Shown one piece after another: positions 1 through 12,600 of a stretch of DNA of 64,000 bases. The notes below the pieces were generated by a model. That model did not search any database and was not told the origin of the DNA. It worked only from the letters and a program-made list of their open reading frames with translations. Positions within the stretch are counted from its first letter, which is position 1; the number at the start of each line of letters is the position of its first letter. The stretch comes from Hydractinia symbiolongicarpus (Eukaryota > Cnidaria > Hydrozoa > Anthoathecata > Hydractiniidae): the NCBI RefSeq assembly GCF_029227915.1, contig NC_079881.1, positions 4,032,001-4,096,000 of the forward strand. The letters are read 5' to 3'. Made by a program: the position numbers and the translations under genes.

Positions 1-411
1 TTTTGTGCTTGCCTTGAATGTCATTTACAGAAAACAGGTAATAATGTAGAGTATAGTATAGGGATATGTGCAAAGCAATGAAAAGATTAGTGAACTATGA
101 AAGAAAGTCAGCAAAAAGAATGTAGGAAATCTTTTATAACTATGTAAGTGAAAAAAAATCTGTGAGGGGCAAAGTTATATTCTTTTAGTTTAATTTTAAC
201 AGAAAGCCTAGAGGCCTTTTACAATTTCCACAATAGAGGAAATATAATACAACAATTGGAGAAACCTTAACTTAAATGGGTTAGCATGAATTATGAGAGA
301 TTTTTGCTAAGGTACCATAAGACCTATTCCATGAAAGCATTTTGAAGTAAATTTTGAATTTTGGAGTAAAGCTTTAGCGTCCCTGCAACTTTAATTACTT
401 TTATATTATAG
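1..411. other. Intron sequence upstream of exon 1
   Basis: AT-rich sequence without a plausible exon. It ends in the acceptor at 410-411. Nothing else is recognised. Confidence 0.5.
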
Positions 412-666
412 TAAAACTGAAAGTGACTGTGGGAGGTACTTATCAAATCGAGGGAGGAGACACAAACATTACCTGTCATGTAGGTGGTGGTGAAGCAGTA
501 AAATCTTTCTCTTGGAAGGTGGATGGTGAGGCTATTGAAGAAACATCAAATCGGATTCAGGTGAAGAATGTGACTCGTCAAATGGAAGGAAGGGTGTATG
601 GTTGTTCAGCAACATCTTTTTCTAACGAGACTACAGATTTTGATTTTGCTAATATGGTAGTATATT
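412..666 (+). CDS. Ig domain exon 1
   Basis: Phase 1-1 exon of 85 codons between a TATTATAG acceptor and a GTGAGT donor. The Ig core is visible: NITCHV, then SWKVDG, then VYGCSA. It is most similar to the exon at 4855-5109 (SWK/TWKRDG, RQMEG/RAMQG, CSAT), which points to intragenic duplication. Confidence 0.85.
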
Positions 667-3600
667 GTGAGTGATTTGGTTAATTTTATATTAAAAACAA
701 AATGATTGTAATTGTTTTGTGGAAAGCGCATGTACAACTTATGTGGGATTTAATTTAATGAGAATTAGTATACCTAGTAGTAAAAATAACATAAAATTAT
801 ATTTCAAAGAAACATCAATATCACTACTTCTGCATATAGTAACTCTTTTTTACAATCCTGAAAATATCCCAAACTTATTTATTTTTCACATTTATTCTTT
901 TACTTTTAATTTTTACAGTCACAGCTGTTCCAAACTTTATATTATATGACCCATTTCCTGAAGAAGAAAGTGGAAGTCTGTTAGTTGGAGACTGTTTTGC
1001 AGATTCAAATCCAGTAGTGGCAGCCATCATCTGGTATAAAGATGGACAAGTGATAAAGGATCAAACAACAAATACCCTTAGAGTGAAATCCTCCAGAACA
1101 AATAGTGGTTATTATTCTTGTGGAAAAAGAAGCGCTTATGCTGGTTTAAAAAATTCCACATCCAAGAAAGTAACATTTGTATGTAAGTTTATAATAGGCA
1201 TACAGTGTAAGATTGGTTTTATGTGTACAATTTTTTTATGGCACTTCCATCTTTTATTTTTCTCTGAGCTACTGACTTTTGGAATCAGTTTTTTTGCACT
1301 TTAGTACACCTTTAGAACTTAAAAGCCTTCCCCGAAAAAATGTAATTTCTTCACTACACACAAGTAATTGTAAATATACCAATTTCATTTAATTAATTTT
1401 AACTTTTCAACACAAATATATATTTAGATATGGACAGTCCAACCATAACCTTTGCAGCTGGAAAATTGTCTCCCGCTAGGGAGGGCGATGATATTCAAAT
1501 GAATTGTTCTGTTAAAGAATATTACCCAGGCATGAACTTGACATATCAATGGCTTAAATTCAATCCGGATTACGGCACTAATACTGTTCTTAAAAATAAT
1601 GGTACTATATTTTTAATTAGAAGTAGTACTGTGAAAAACAGTGGTAAATATTCCTGTAAAGTTGTTGGTCAAGCAAAAGGAAAAGTAATTGTGAAGAAAA
1701 CACATCAAGAAGTTTTAGTTTATGGTAAACAATGTTTTCCAATTGGACATTACTGTGGTGATGGTGTAATTTAATTTTAATTTTAAACCCCTTTACAAGA
1801 AAGTTTTATAGCCAAAATTTGCTCAAAGTTTCCAATTATTTTGTAAATTTTCCAAATTTCGTACAGTAGCAAAACTCAGATGTACAACTCAGAGATTTTT
1901 ATTAGAAATTCTGTTAGCATCATTCATGATGGTTAAATTCCTTATTTTAATAGACCATGGAAAATTCACTTGATGAGGGAGGCAAACAGTTATAGGGACA
2001 GGATTTTAATGACGTCATCAATGGCCCATAAACATACAAACAAATTTTTTTGGAAATTCACTAACATGTTGCCACCGTTATGTAAAGTTTAAAACATTGA
2101 TCAAAATGGTTATAGGAGAATGTACCTTCAACGGTTAAGAAGATATTAAAATTTAGGTGTTTTTTGATGGCCCAATCAGACTGTTGGATTAAATGCAGTT
2201 GGAAATTGGCCTTCCCAGTTGATCCTTAGTTACACATGCAGAAAATCACGTCAGTTATTTCCAACCATTTCCATGTTATTAGGCTTTAAACTTGTGTGTT
2301 AATCTCTAAGCTTATTCTGGTGTAGAATTGTAGAATCTTGTTCCCTCCATGGACCTTGGCATTTTCCAATATATCCAGCCATACACAGTAGTAGTGTTAA
2401 TTACAACACACAGTTATGACATAAGCCATACCCTGGCAGTCTATATGAATTGCATATAGTATTTAACTACTACCTATTGAAAGCACTATGTACGATTGAA
2501 AATACTTTTCGTTGCAATTTAATCAATTTTTTTCTTTTAACACAGATTTCCACCTGTTGCTTTTGCTAAAAAGATTCACTCAGCCAATAATATTTAAAAG
2601 TTATGTTACAACTTCCTGAAGCCTGCTTATAGTTCAGAGCCCTTCATAACTTTCTTTCAACTTTCAGTTAAACTAGAAACAACAACAACCTAGTAAATTT
2701 GGACGTACATAGAAGTGAGGAAAAACCTTGAAGGTTATTGCAAGAAGGCAGAAACAGGGAATATATAACTTTTTTACTTTTTTTTCAACACAACTAATAA
2801 ATTAACACCAAGAATTTGACATAAAAAGCTAGATCGAATTTACGTGCCAAGCCAAAAATTCCCATTTTCTTGCATTCAAGATGTGTAATGAGAAAAAAAC
2901 TATACCTGTAAAAACAAACGATCTAGTATTACATATAAACAACCATACAGGATCGACGAGTTCAGCCAGAATATTTACAATGGCACCAAAGAAAGATTAA
3001 TTTCTTAATTTTCTTTGCACAGATTAAACCAAAAATCCATTAGGGATAACATTTTATATTTTTATATTGGCTCAATTTTCTGTCAGACGTGCAAGCATTG
3101 GGTACATAAGAAGTGCAGTAGTATTGGTGGAAGGTTAAGAGCTGACATTCAGTTTGTATGCAAGCGTTGCAAAGGTGAGATTATAGAGAATGAAGTATTT
3201 CCAGCTTCAATGATGTACAACAGTGGCTCGTTAGAAATAGTTGAGAACTTGTGTTACTGAGGTGATATGTTGGGCAGTAAAGGGGGTGTTGGAAGAAGTG
3301 TTACTTGCAGGATAGGTTCTGCTTAGAGTCTTGTCAATTGAGTTAAAAGGTAGGTTGTACGAGGCCTGTGTAAGAAGTGTGATGTTGTACGGTAGTGAGA
3401 CATGGGCAGTGAAGCAGGAAGATCTTGACCGTTTACAAAGGAATGATATGAGAATGGTTAGGTGGATGTGTAACGCCAGTCTGAGAGACAGAAAGAGTTC
3501 AGATGAGCTAAGAAGCAGGCTAAGTATCCATAGAATTAAAGATGTTATCCAGATAAGAAGATTGAATTGGCTGTGGCACTTGGAAAGAATGGAGGGGGGT

Positions 3601-6570
3601 ACCCAGAGGCAAACCAAGAAAGACTTGCAGGAGGTTATAAGGACAGACTTAATACAGAGGAAGTTGAGTTTAGATCTAACACAGTCTAGATCAGATTGGA
3701 AGAGGGTCATTAATTTACCTCGTAGAAACCCATGCTAGCATGGAAGACGGACGTTAAGCCAAGAATGATGATGAGCCATATGTTTGGCAAAGGCAAAATA
3801 CGTTCCTTAGAAACAAGAGGTGCCTTTATTGCCTAAGCACACCCTGCCCTTTCTTACCTTAATCGACTATAATTATTTTAATGACACCTTAATGCTTTTT
3901 TCCATTATTTAATTGGTAAAAGTACTTTAAAAAGGAAACTACTTAGAAAATCTCTGGAAAAATAAAAATTAAGTTTTAATGGCCACCCTAACTATTAATT
4001 CTAGCTTGCGGTCCTTGTAAATTCATGGAACAGGCTTCCTAAAAAATCTGAAATTTTTTTATCATTATTTTCTTTAGTACCACTAGAATTTAAAATATAA
4101 AATGGTGACATTGCATTGAAGAAGTAATAATGTAATAATTTTTTTCGTACAATTATGTTTTAGCAAAATCTGATGCTCCACTGCTGTCAACAACAAAATC
4201 AAACCTCAACAGTGGAGAGACTTTTACGTTAACTTGTGTGAAAAGCTCAAACGCTAATGGAACTGTACTTTATCAGTTCTTTAAAGATGGAAGAAATATC
4301 ACAACACTACAAACAGATCATAAGCTTACGGCTGTGAATATAAAAACAAAGGAAAGTGGTGCCTATAGATGCTCAGAAAACATGAAGAATAGTTTAAAGT
4401 TTTCTAACACAATTGAAATTAATGGTATGTTTTAAGCTAAATATTAATTAATTGTCGTAGCCTTTTTTACTTGTTCAATTGTCACTGTTATAATTTCAAA
4501 TGCATACCAAGAAAATATTACATTTTTATAAGAGTTACGAACCTGGCAATTGTACCTGTCTGTTACCAGAAACCAACAAGAAGAACATGAATAAAATGCA
4601 GCAATTAACTTGAGTTTTTGGTGTGGCATTGAGATGCCATGCGTATGGTGCTCAATAGAATAAACAATATTGTGTATGCAAAACGTATTGCATAGAACAA
4701 TAGGCAATCAACTTTTCATCATTATAACTTTTATTACTGTGGTGTTCAGCAAAGAAAAAACCTCTAATAATTGAGGTGTGATAATTGTTTATTTAAGTAT
4801 AATCATTCCACACAACTTCTTCTGATTAACTGTATTAAATTGTTCTTTTTTTAGTTCAGTTGCATGTACGTGTGTTGCTTTATAGTACAAAGGAATGGTC
4901 AAATGTAAATATATCGTGTTTCATATATGGTGGTGAAAATGTTAGTTCAGTAACTTGGAAAAGAGATGGTCAAGTTCTACCAGAATCAAAGACGTATGTA
5001 ACTTTAAAGAACATTTCACGAGCTATGCAGGGGCAGAATTACAGCTGTAGTGCTACGACTTTGTCTGGCAAGAACAGCAAAGAAAGCTCATCTTTGTTGA
5101 CGATGTACTGTGAGTGAAATATTGTTTAAATTGCTCACATAACCCCCTCCCCAACATATAAACCCTAACTTCTTTATAAGAAAAACTATTTTAACTGCAA
5201 TTTACTAAACCAGTAAAATAAAGATCAGCCACTGCTAAATGACTACATATATTATAAATACAATTCTGGATGTTATCTTGGCTAATCTGTGTAGACATTT
5301 CACACAAAATGTCTTGATAAGCTTTTATGTCTAATGCGCACCTTCTGAATACATATAACCACACATGGATCAAATCCTTCTTTCTGCCAGGCAGTATATA
5401 CAAAGTAACTCTGTGTCGATTTTACTGTATACTATGTAGCTACAAGTTTGGAAGTTTTGACGTAGTTAATTTCTTTCATATATGGGCCATGTACCCTAAC
5501 TTAACTTTAAAAACAAAATATTTTTAATTCAAGATAGAAAGAACTGTGCAAACGACTCAAAAAATTAGGTGCAGTAACTAACAAAAATTGAAAAGGTTTG
5601 TCTTTCAGATATTTAATCACATGGTCTCAAAATTATACCACCTTGGTTTTTTTGAATAACTTGTGGGATGGAAAAAATCCATTTAGATGTTATTAAATGT
5701 TTATAGAATATTTGGTGAGCACATTGTATTTATAAATTAGGGAGTTAATTAATTACATCATTTACTTGGAAGGGAGAGAATATTTTAAGTAATAATGTTT
5801 GACCATTTTTTCATTTAAAGGGTTTGATCAACCAAAAGCTGTACTTAAAAGTGATTTGTATCTTAAAGAAGGAGCGACACTGCATTTGCGATGTGAGTCA
5901 GATATGTATCCAAATGATTTTGTCACGTATACGTGGTACAAGGATGGAATGGTGATTCGGAATGCATCCAAGGTGTATCTTCGCCAGAAAAACGTTATGA
6001 AGAAAGATGGTGGGAACTATTCGTGTGGTATATTGCATCCTTTCACCAATGGTGATAAGAATTCCACATTGCAGGAAGTAAACATCATTTGTAAGTTTTG
6101 TTTTCTTTAAAAGTCATTTTTTTAATGATGATAAAAAATATCACTTGCCAGGTTTTGCAATACATGTTTTTATATATAGGTACATGAAATTGTGATTTGA
6201 TTTTGCAATTGGCTGAAGGTTGAAAACTGCTATTATTGTTTTAAAAGTCGAGGCGAGTCATTAAAGCAGTCTTTACATAAAGTTTTATGTTTCGAGTGAA
6301 ATAATTCATATTGGTGTCTTGTCTGTATAATGGTTTACATAATTTTGGGCAGAATGAAACTTATCTCGGAAATGAAATTTCATTTTGCCCTCAGAATATT
6401 CATACAAACCCAATTTACCCGAAATAAAACTTTTGTTCATGTATACAGAGCACATGTTCAAAAAGTTATTGCACGTGTGTACAAAGTTGTGGTGCATCTG
6501 CATTTCACATTACCTTCATATATAAAACTCTCATGCAAACACAGCGAAGTTTCATTGCAACTAGAAATCC

Positions 6571-6605
<35 letters not shown>

Positions 6606-9600
6606 ATGTTAAGGCTAGGCGTGAAGGAAATACTGCAATATGTATTGTGTTCATTCGTCATCGATGATTATGATGAAAGCATTGATCTCCAAATTATTGT
6701 TTGTAATCTATGAGGCAATTCATATATTTTATTCTTAAGTTTGCCAATGGAGAAATTTGGCATATTTCACTATTTTTGCCTAAATTTCTTTCACCTCTAA
6801 AATCCCTGCTTAAGCTACCCTTTTATTTTTTCTGGAAAATCTTTCTTAGAAAAAGAAAAGTGGTAAAGATATCAAATTTAATATTATTTGGTTTCATAGA
6901 TATGTATTCACCATCAATAAACATCACACAGAAACCACCTTTCAAAGCAGGAAGCAATATCGAACTTAATTGCGGTGTAATGGATTATTTTCCTGACTTA
7001 AACATCACATACCGCTGGCTGGTCCCAAATAAATTTAATAGCCAAACCCTAATTGGTGAGGAAAAGAAGCTCGTTTTAAAAGATATTTCAAAAGACAACA
7101 CTGCTAGATACATATGTCAAGCAACTGGACGATTTAATGGGTCTGTTATTCCAAAAGAAAGTTCACTACATATTGAAGTTTCTTGTAAGTTTTTGTAGTA
7201 AAGAATTTCTCTTAATAGCTTGCAAGAACGCTTCATGTGACCGGATAAACCCATTTCTCTATTTTCTATGTTTGTTTGCTTTTTTGTGACTTTTTATTTG
7301 TTTATTGTATTATTTATTTTATTAAAAGTTGTTGTTTTTAGACAAAGCAGAAGGTGTGATGTTTTCACCACGAAATTCGACACAAAAATACAAAATTGGA
7401 GTATCACTTAGCGTAAAATGTTCTCTTTCTGACTATGGCATCCCACCCTCAACATTATATTGGTATCGAAATAAAAGACCCATTACTGTTAATACTGAGG
7501 GAAATTCCCTTTATCTGAATATCTCATCGGTAAAAGCCAAGGACACAGGAAATTATACTTGTGAGGCAACCAATAATGTTGGAAATATATCAAAGGTTTT
7601 GACGATATTTGTTATGGGTTAGTATTGATGTTTAGTTTTTTGTGCTTGTACTAGATCATTTAAGTAAAAAAGTGCTTTAATTTTGCAACAACAAATGTTA
7701 GAAAGTTTGAAAAATTCAAATAATTCTCTGTCTATATAAAAAATAGATATGTCGTAGATATTGTCGTTTTTCTTTTTATATTTCTTAAAAACTGTTGTAC
7801 CAGCTATAATGTTTTATCTATCAAAACTGAGAAAATAAAAGATAGTAACAATAAATGAACCTAAATTAAATGAATTTCACCATTAACTTCATTCTAACCA
7901 AAACATTATGAATACATATATATACATAATAATTTTACATTGTCTAAGACATTCCTTATAAATGATTTTAATATGATTTTTTGCCTGTGTTCCTGTAGAA
8001 CTATGTTCCTTTTCTTTAAAATGTGAAGCTGCAAAACATTTTGACTAGCATTTGAACTTCATTGCATTCTTGGTTAATACAAATAAGACCTCAAATCGCC
8101 ATTTTGTAATTCCACTTTAGTAGTTTTGTAAGTTACCATCGACTCCACAATCTAAATATTGTCTTATCTTATACAAACACACAATTAAAATTTTCAATGC
8201 ATGTACGTTTATAGAAACACCAGGAAGGCCACAAATGTTGCAACTTGTCTCTAAAACATCACATTCCATCCAAGTAAGGTGGAAAGCACCAGTAACAGAT
8301 GGTTACAGCCCAATAACAAGCTACAAAGTTTATCACAAAGAGAATTCAACAACGAGTTTCATTAAAAACACTGTGAATGATAGTTTAAAGTTTAACATTA
8401 CTAATCTGAAACCAGGAATGTTTTATGATGTAAAAGTTCAAGCTGGAAACAGCATTGGTTTTGGTCAAGAAACAGCTGTCGTTACTCTTACGACGAATGA
8501 AACAGGTAGATGATTGGTGTATCTGCTGTGTTTGTATTTTACAGTTTTGGTAAACAATGATTGGTTTTAAAAGGTTAATTTTTCATTGCCTTCCAGAAAT
8601 TTTTTGATAGATTGTTGATAAACCGTGTTGATGGTCTGAGTTATGCTTGTGTTATCTGTAACTACCCCTTTCACTCTGTTTGCAAATTTAGCTAAGATTT
8701 CAAAAGTAGCACACATCAATAGATAAATTTATATTGACTTATTGCAAGCTGACCTTTTCATCTTAACCAAAACTATAACTAAAAGAGATTTTAATACGAC
8801 GCTACAAGGTTTTAATGTATTTGCCTTTACAATAGTACAAAGTTTACAAGATAGATATATAGTAACATTGGTTTGACTCGATATTAAAACCCTCAATGTA
8901 TCACTGCATTCTTCGTTGTGTTTTTAGCACCAGAACCAGTGAACAACATATCCATTATTACTTCACAACAACATATTATAGTGAGGTTTTCTTCATCTCA
9001 GAGTATCAATGGCATACTCAAAGGATATACTGTATGTGTTAAGCATTTTCTGATAAATAAATGATCTTTGTTGGAATATCATTTAGATTTTCACGCAATT
9101 TGTCAAAAAATAAATAAATGAATGTACGAATGAAAATAAAAACATTTAGTTGCAACCCAATGCAATTTAGTTGATTATACACAACCTGAAACTTTTATAC
9201 TTCTGAGATATCGCTAGCCTGGAATTTACATAACCCTTATCATCAACCTCAAATGCCAATGTCTGCTAAGGTTTTTTTAATCATTACACAAATACGTCCT
9301 TTTCGCGTAACGTTTCCCAATTGAGTTGTTAAAAATATAAAAAATGATTTATTCAGTACATCAAAGAAAGAATATGTGTATGTACGACATATATAAATCT
9401 TTCCAACGTTGCATGAAATTAGTGATGGTAGTTATAAGTAAATAATTTTCAATCCATCCAGGCTAAAATTATGAAGCTACAGACTTGAGCTAAAGTTCAT
9501 TAAAGCTCTTTTTTGTGTTGTTTTATAGGTATTTTATCGACGTTTATCCTCAAACAAATTACTGCAAGCAGCATTCATTTCTCAGCCGCCGATTTCAGAT

Positions 9601-12600
9601 GTAAACATAACTGGACTCGAGCTGTATACAGAATACGAAGTCTTAGTTATGGTCTCGAATACTTTGTTTAATACGACATCGAACAAAACGGTTAGAACTC
9701 TGGGAACAGGTTTTTTTTTTTCATGTTTTATTTTATATTAGGGAAAAAACATGCAGGTTTACTAATTTGAGGACAAATTAACATAATACATATTGTCTCA
9801 ATAAAAACTATAATTAGGAACAGTTTGCGATCATTCTGCTCATATTACAGCTTGCGCATAAATCTACATAATTTTTTTCATTTCCCTTCTTCTTTTTTAG
9901 TCCCTTAATTGGCTTATCTCTTACCCTTAAAGGTACTGTCCGATTAAAAAACAATATCTTTTCTTTTGTTTTATTAAGTATCAAAAATAACGAAGATTGC
10001 ACTCTTAAACAACAAAGATTTATCCAATACTTAGCACCATCGTTTGTTTGTTTTGATCTTGCTGCACTAGCCTACCATCTTCACGAACTTTCGAACGCGG
10101 CAAAAGGACTGGGTCAATTCATTATTCAGCACATTTTTGCTTGTGACGTAGTTACCTGGCTTCTTATTAGGCGAACCCCCCCGACTTGCGCATCGAACGA
10201 CTAAATGTTTATTTATAATTTTTTTCCTTTGTTTAAAAAAGTTCTTCATGAAGATAGAAATGAATGAAAATAATTCGCAGGTTCTAGGATTTCAATTCGA
10301 GCCGGAAAGAACAGTGAATGATGAGCTAGTTCCGACTTTTCAAGACGTAGACGAACATAACATTGGAAACCTTGTTGCTCCTACTCCTAAATGTGAGAGG
10401 ATGCCCTCTGAAGTGTAGAATGTTTTTGCTGTCACGAGACAGACTCTCAGTCTTTTTCAGGATTATTTGAGTAGGTGTGCGATGATTCGCACGTGTAAAT
10501 CAAGTAACCCGTGCGATGTAAAACGCACGTGCAAAGAATGTTACGCCTCTCAATCTTAACTTCCTTTTCTACATGTCCGAAATAGTATGCATGACTATAC
10601 TGTCATTTTTATATTTATTGTTAATTTTTCACAAGCAAATAGGCAAAAATATGCTTTGTTTTCAAATTAAAAAAAAATCTTTATCCACGTGGCTTAAATA
10701 AAACTTCAAAATTCATTCAAAAAGTTCAGCTACACTTTAACAAAATTTTTACAGAAAAAAATTTATACCGCCCGTGGGTTTCGGTTTTACAGGCATAAAG
10801 AAAAAATTTATTAAATTCGGACCTGCTATGGTTTCCAATTATTTTGTCAAATGAAGAAATTATCTACAATTAAATCCATGATAAAATGTCTATTCCGCCT
10901 GTAAGTGCAGTTTTGCAGACTTGCTTCATCCGTGCTCCGTCGGCGTTCACCTCCGCATTAGTTAAGAGCCGCATGGCTGGATTTCTTGTGTAAGAACTGG
11001 TTACCAACGACGAAGGGGCCAGGCAAAAGAGATTTATGTCTACGTAGTTCTTTTAACTAACTCAGGAGTCGGTGAATTAGCTAGGATGGTCAGGTTGGCT
11101 ATGATAAGGCTTGCTCGTGGATTAAAAGGACCAGGACTATTCAATAATTTCTGAGATCTAAAGGTGTCCGACCAATACGGAAATCTATCGGACGTTTTGT
11201 CTGACGACTGTCCAAAAATTATTTCGAGGGCTGCTATCGCACGCTACAAAATGGATTTTATAGGTTGATTTTGAAAACTCAATATTTATTTTTCAGGCGT
11301 GCGATTAATCACACGCCTGAAACGATTTAGGCGTGTGCCAAGGCGTGCGCGTGCGATCGCACGCCTCTCCTGAAAAAGACTGGACTCTATTAAATATTTT
11401 CAATTACATGGTATAAAAGTTTCTACTCCTTCATGAGTAATTCTTAGATGCGAGTGTGATTGAGTAATATTGTAATATTTTTCAGATAAAAAATGTATTA
11501 CGGAACACGAAGAATTCCGAGCGGTGGTTTTATTGAAGAGTACGCTGTGAACATCTTTGGTGGCACTCCATGACAGAGAGTTTCAAACGACCACCTAGTT
11601 ACCAGCCCCCACTCCCCTCCTTAACATCCTTTTCTTTCCTCCGTTCAGATATTTTTCTGACTTTTGGTTTTTCCTTATACGGAAGATTTTTTTTTGGATC
11701 CTTAAGCAGCGAAAAAAAAATTTTATCCTGTTTTTTTCGACTGTTGTTAGTGCAATTCACAACAGCGCACCACGACATTATTCTGCCTCTCAACCTTACT
11801 GAATGTGCGATCTGAGTCTAATCTCTCTGTGGCGGGACATCTAGTGAAGAGGAAACTAATTTTTAATTATTGATTGGTTGTCTTTAGAGTAGCTGAAACA
11901 ACTATGCAACCCTAAGGCTAAAGTCATATTGAACTTCAAGTGTTATTAGCGAAAGCTTCTTACTTAGGTTCGTACAGAATTAGCACAGTGTGTGTTTACC
12001 TTAAGGTCTAGACACATCTCTCGCCTTCGATTTTTTAATTCCATATGAATAATTCATAAAAAGCGGTCTTTCACAATTCAGGGGGTAAAATTACCAAAAT
12101 TTTTAAACATATAATAAAATATCAGCCCTGGCCCACGTTTTATCTATTTTGGTCAGTTCGGCGCGCGACATATTATTTCAGCCTCGCTTTAGTGCCTATC
12201 ATCCGCCATCCATATAAACAATCGAAGCGAGAGACCGCATGCTTTTTTTGTAAACAAGAATGAGATATTGTTCAGTTGGTGTTAGAAAAGAAAACAAATA
12301 ATTATTTAATTATTTTATAGAAATTAGTTCCAAATAAGAATTTTTTGTCAAAATTTTAGTTGATTTTTAATCGGACAGTACCTTTAAACTCCCCCTCCCC
12401 CCCAAAAAATTTTTTTTTAAACATTGGGCTAATTACTTCATACTGATTTCTTTAAGTCGACTTAATTTTGCATCTTATCACTGAGAACAAAATTATTGTA
12501 AGAAGGAAGTACGGCGCCTTGCAAACAAAAAAACAGTACGAATTTCTCCTCCCTGCCATCTTAAACTTGTAATTCTATCTTCCTCGTTTGACTCTAACAT

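Larger units (their letters stand above)
9931..12383. mobile_element. TTAA-flanked DNA transposon with THAP fragment (Kolobok or piggyBac type)
   Basis: The 20-bp terminal inverted repeats match exactly: AGGTACTGTCCGATTAAAAA at 9931-9950 and its complement at 12364-12383. Both ends are flanked by TTAA (9927-9930 and 12384-12387), the target-site duplication of Kolobok and piggyBac elements. A minus-strand fragment with a THAP-like zinc finger start (11599-11778) favours Kolobok, whose transposases carry THAP domains. The interior is mostly noncoding and holds a nested second transposon (10448-11382), so the copy is non-autonomous. It lies in the long intron between exons 11 and 12 of the Ig gene. 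Confidence 0.75.

Noticed and set aside
6330-6713. 127-codon frame with a poly-Lys run
   Set aside because: Crosses a poly-A tract inside an intron; no family resemblance.
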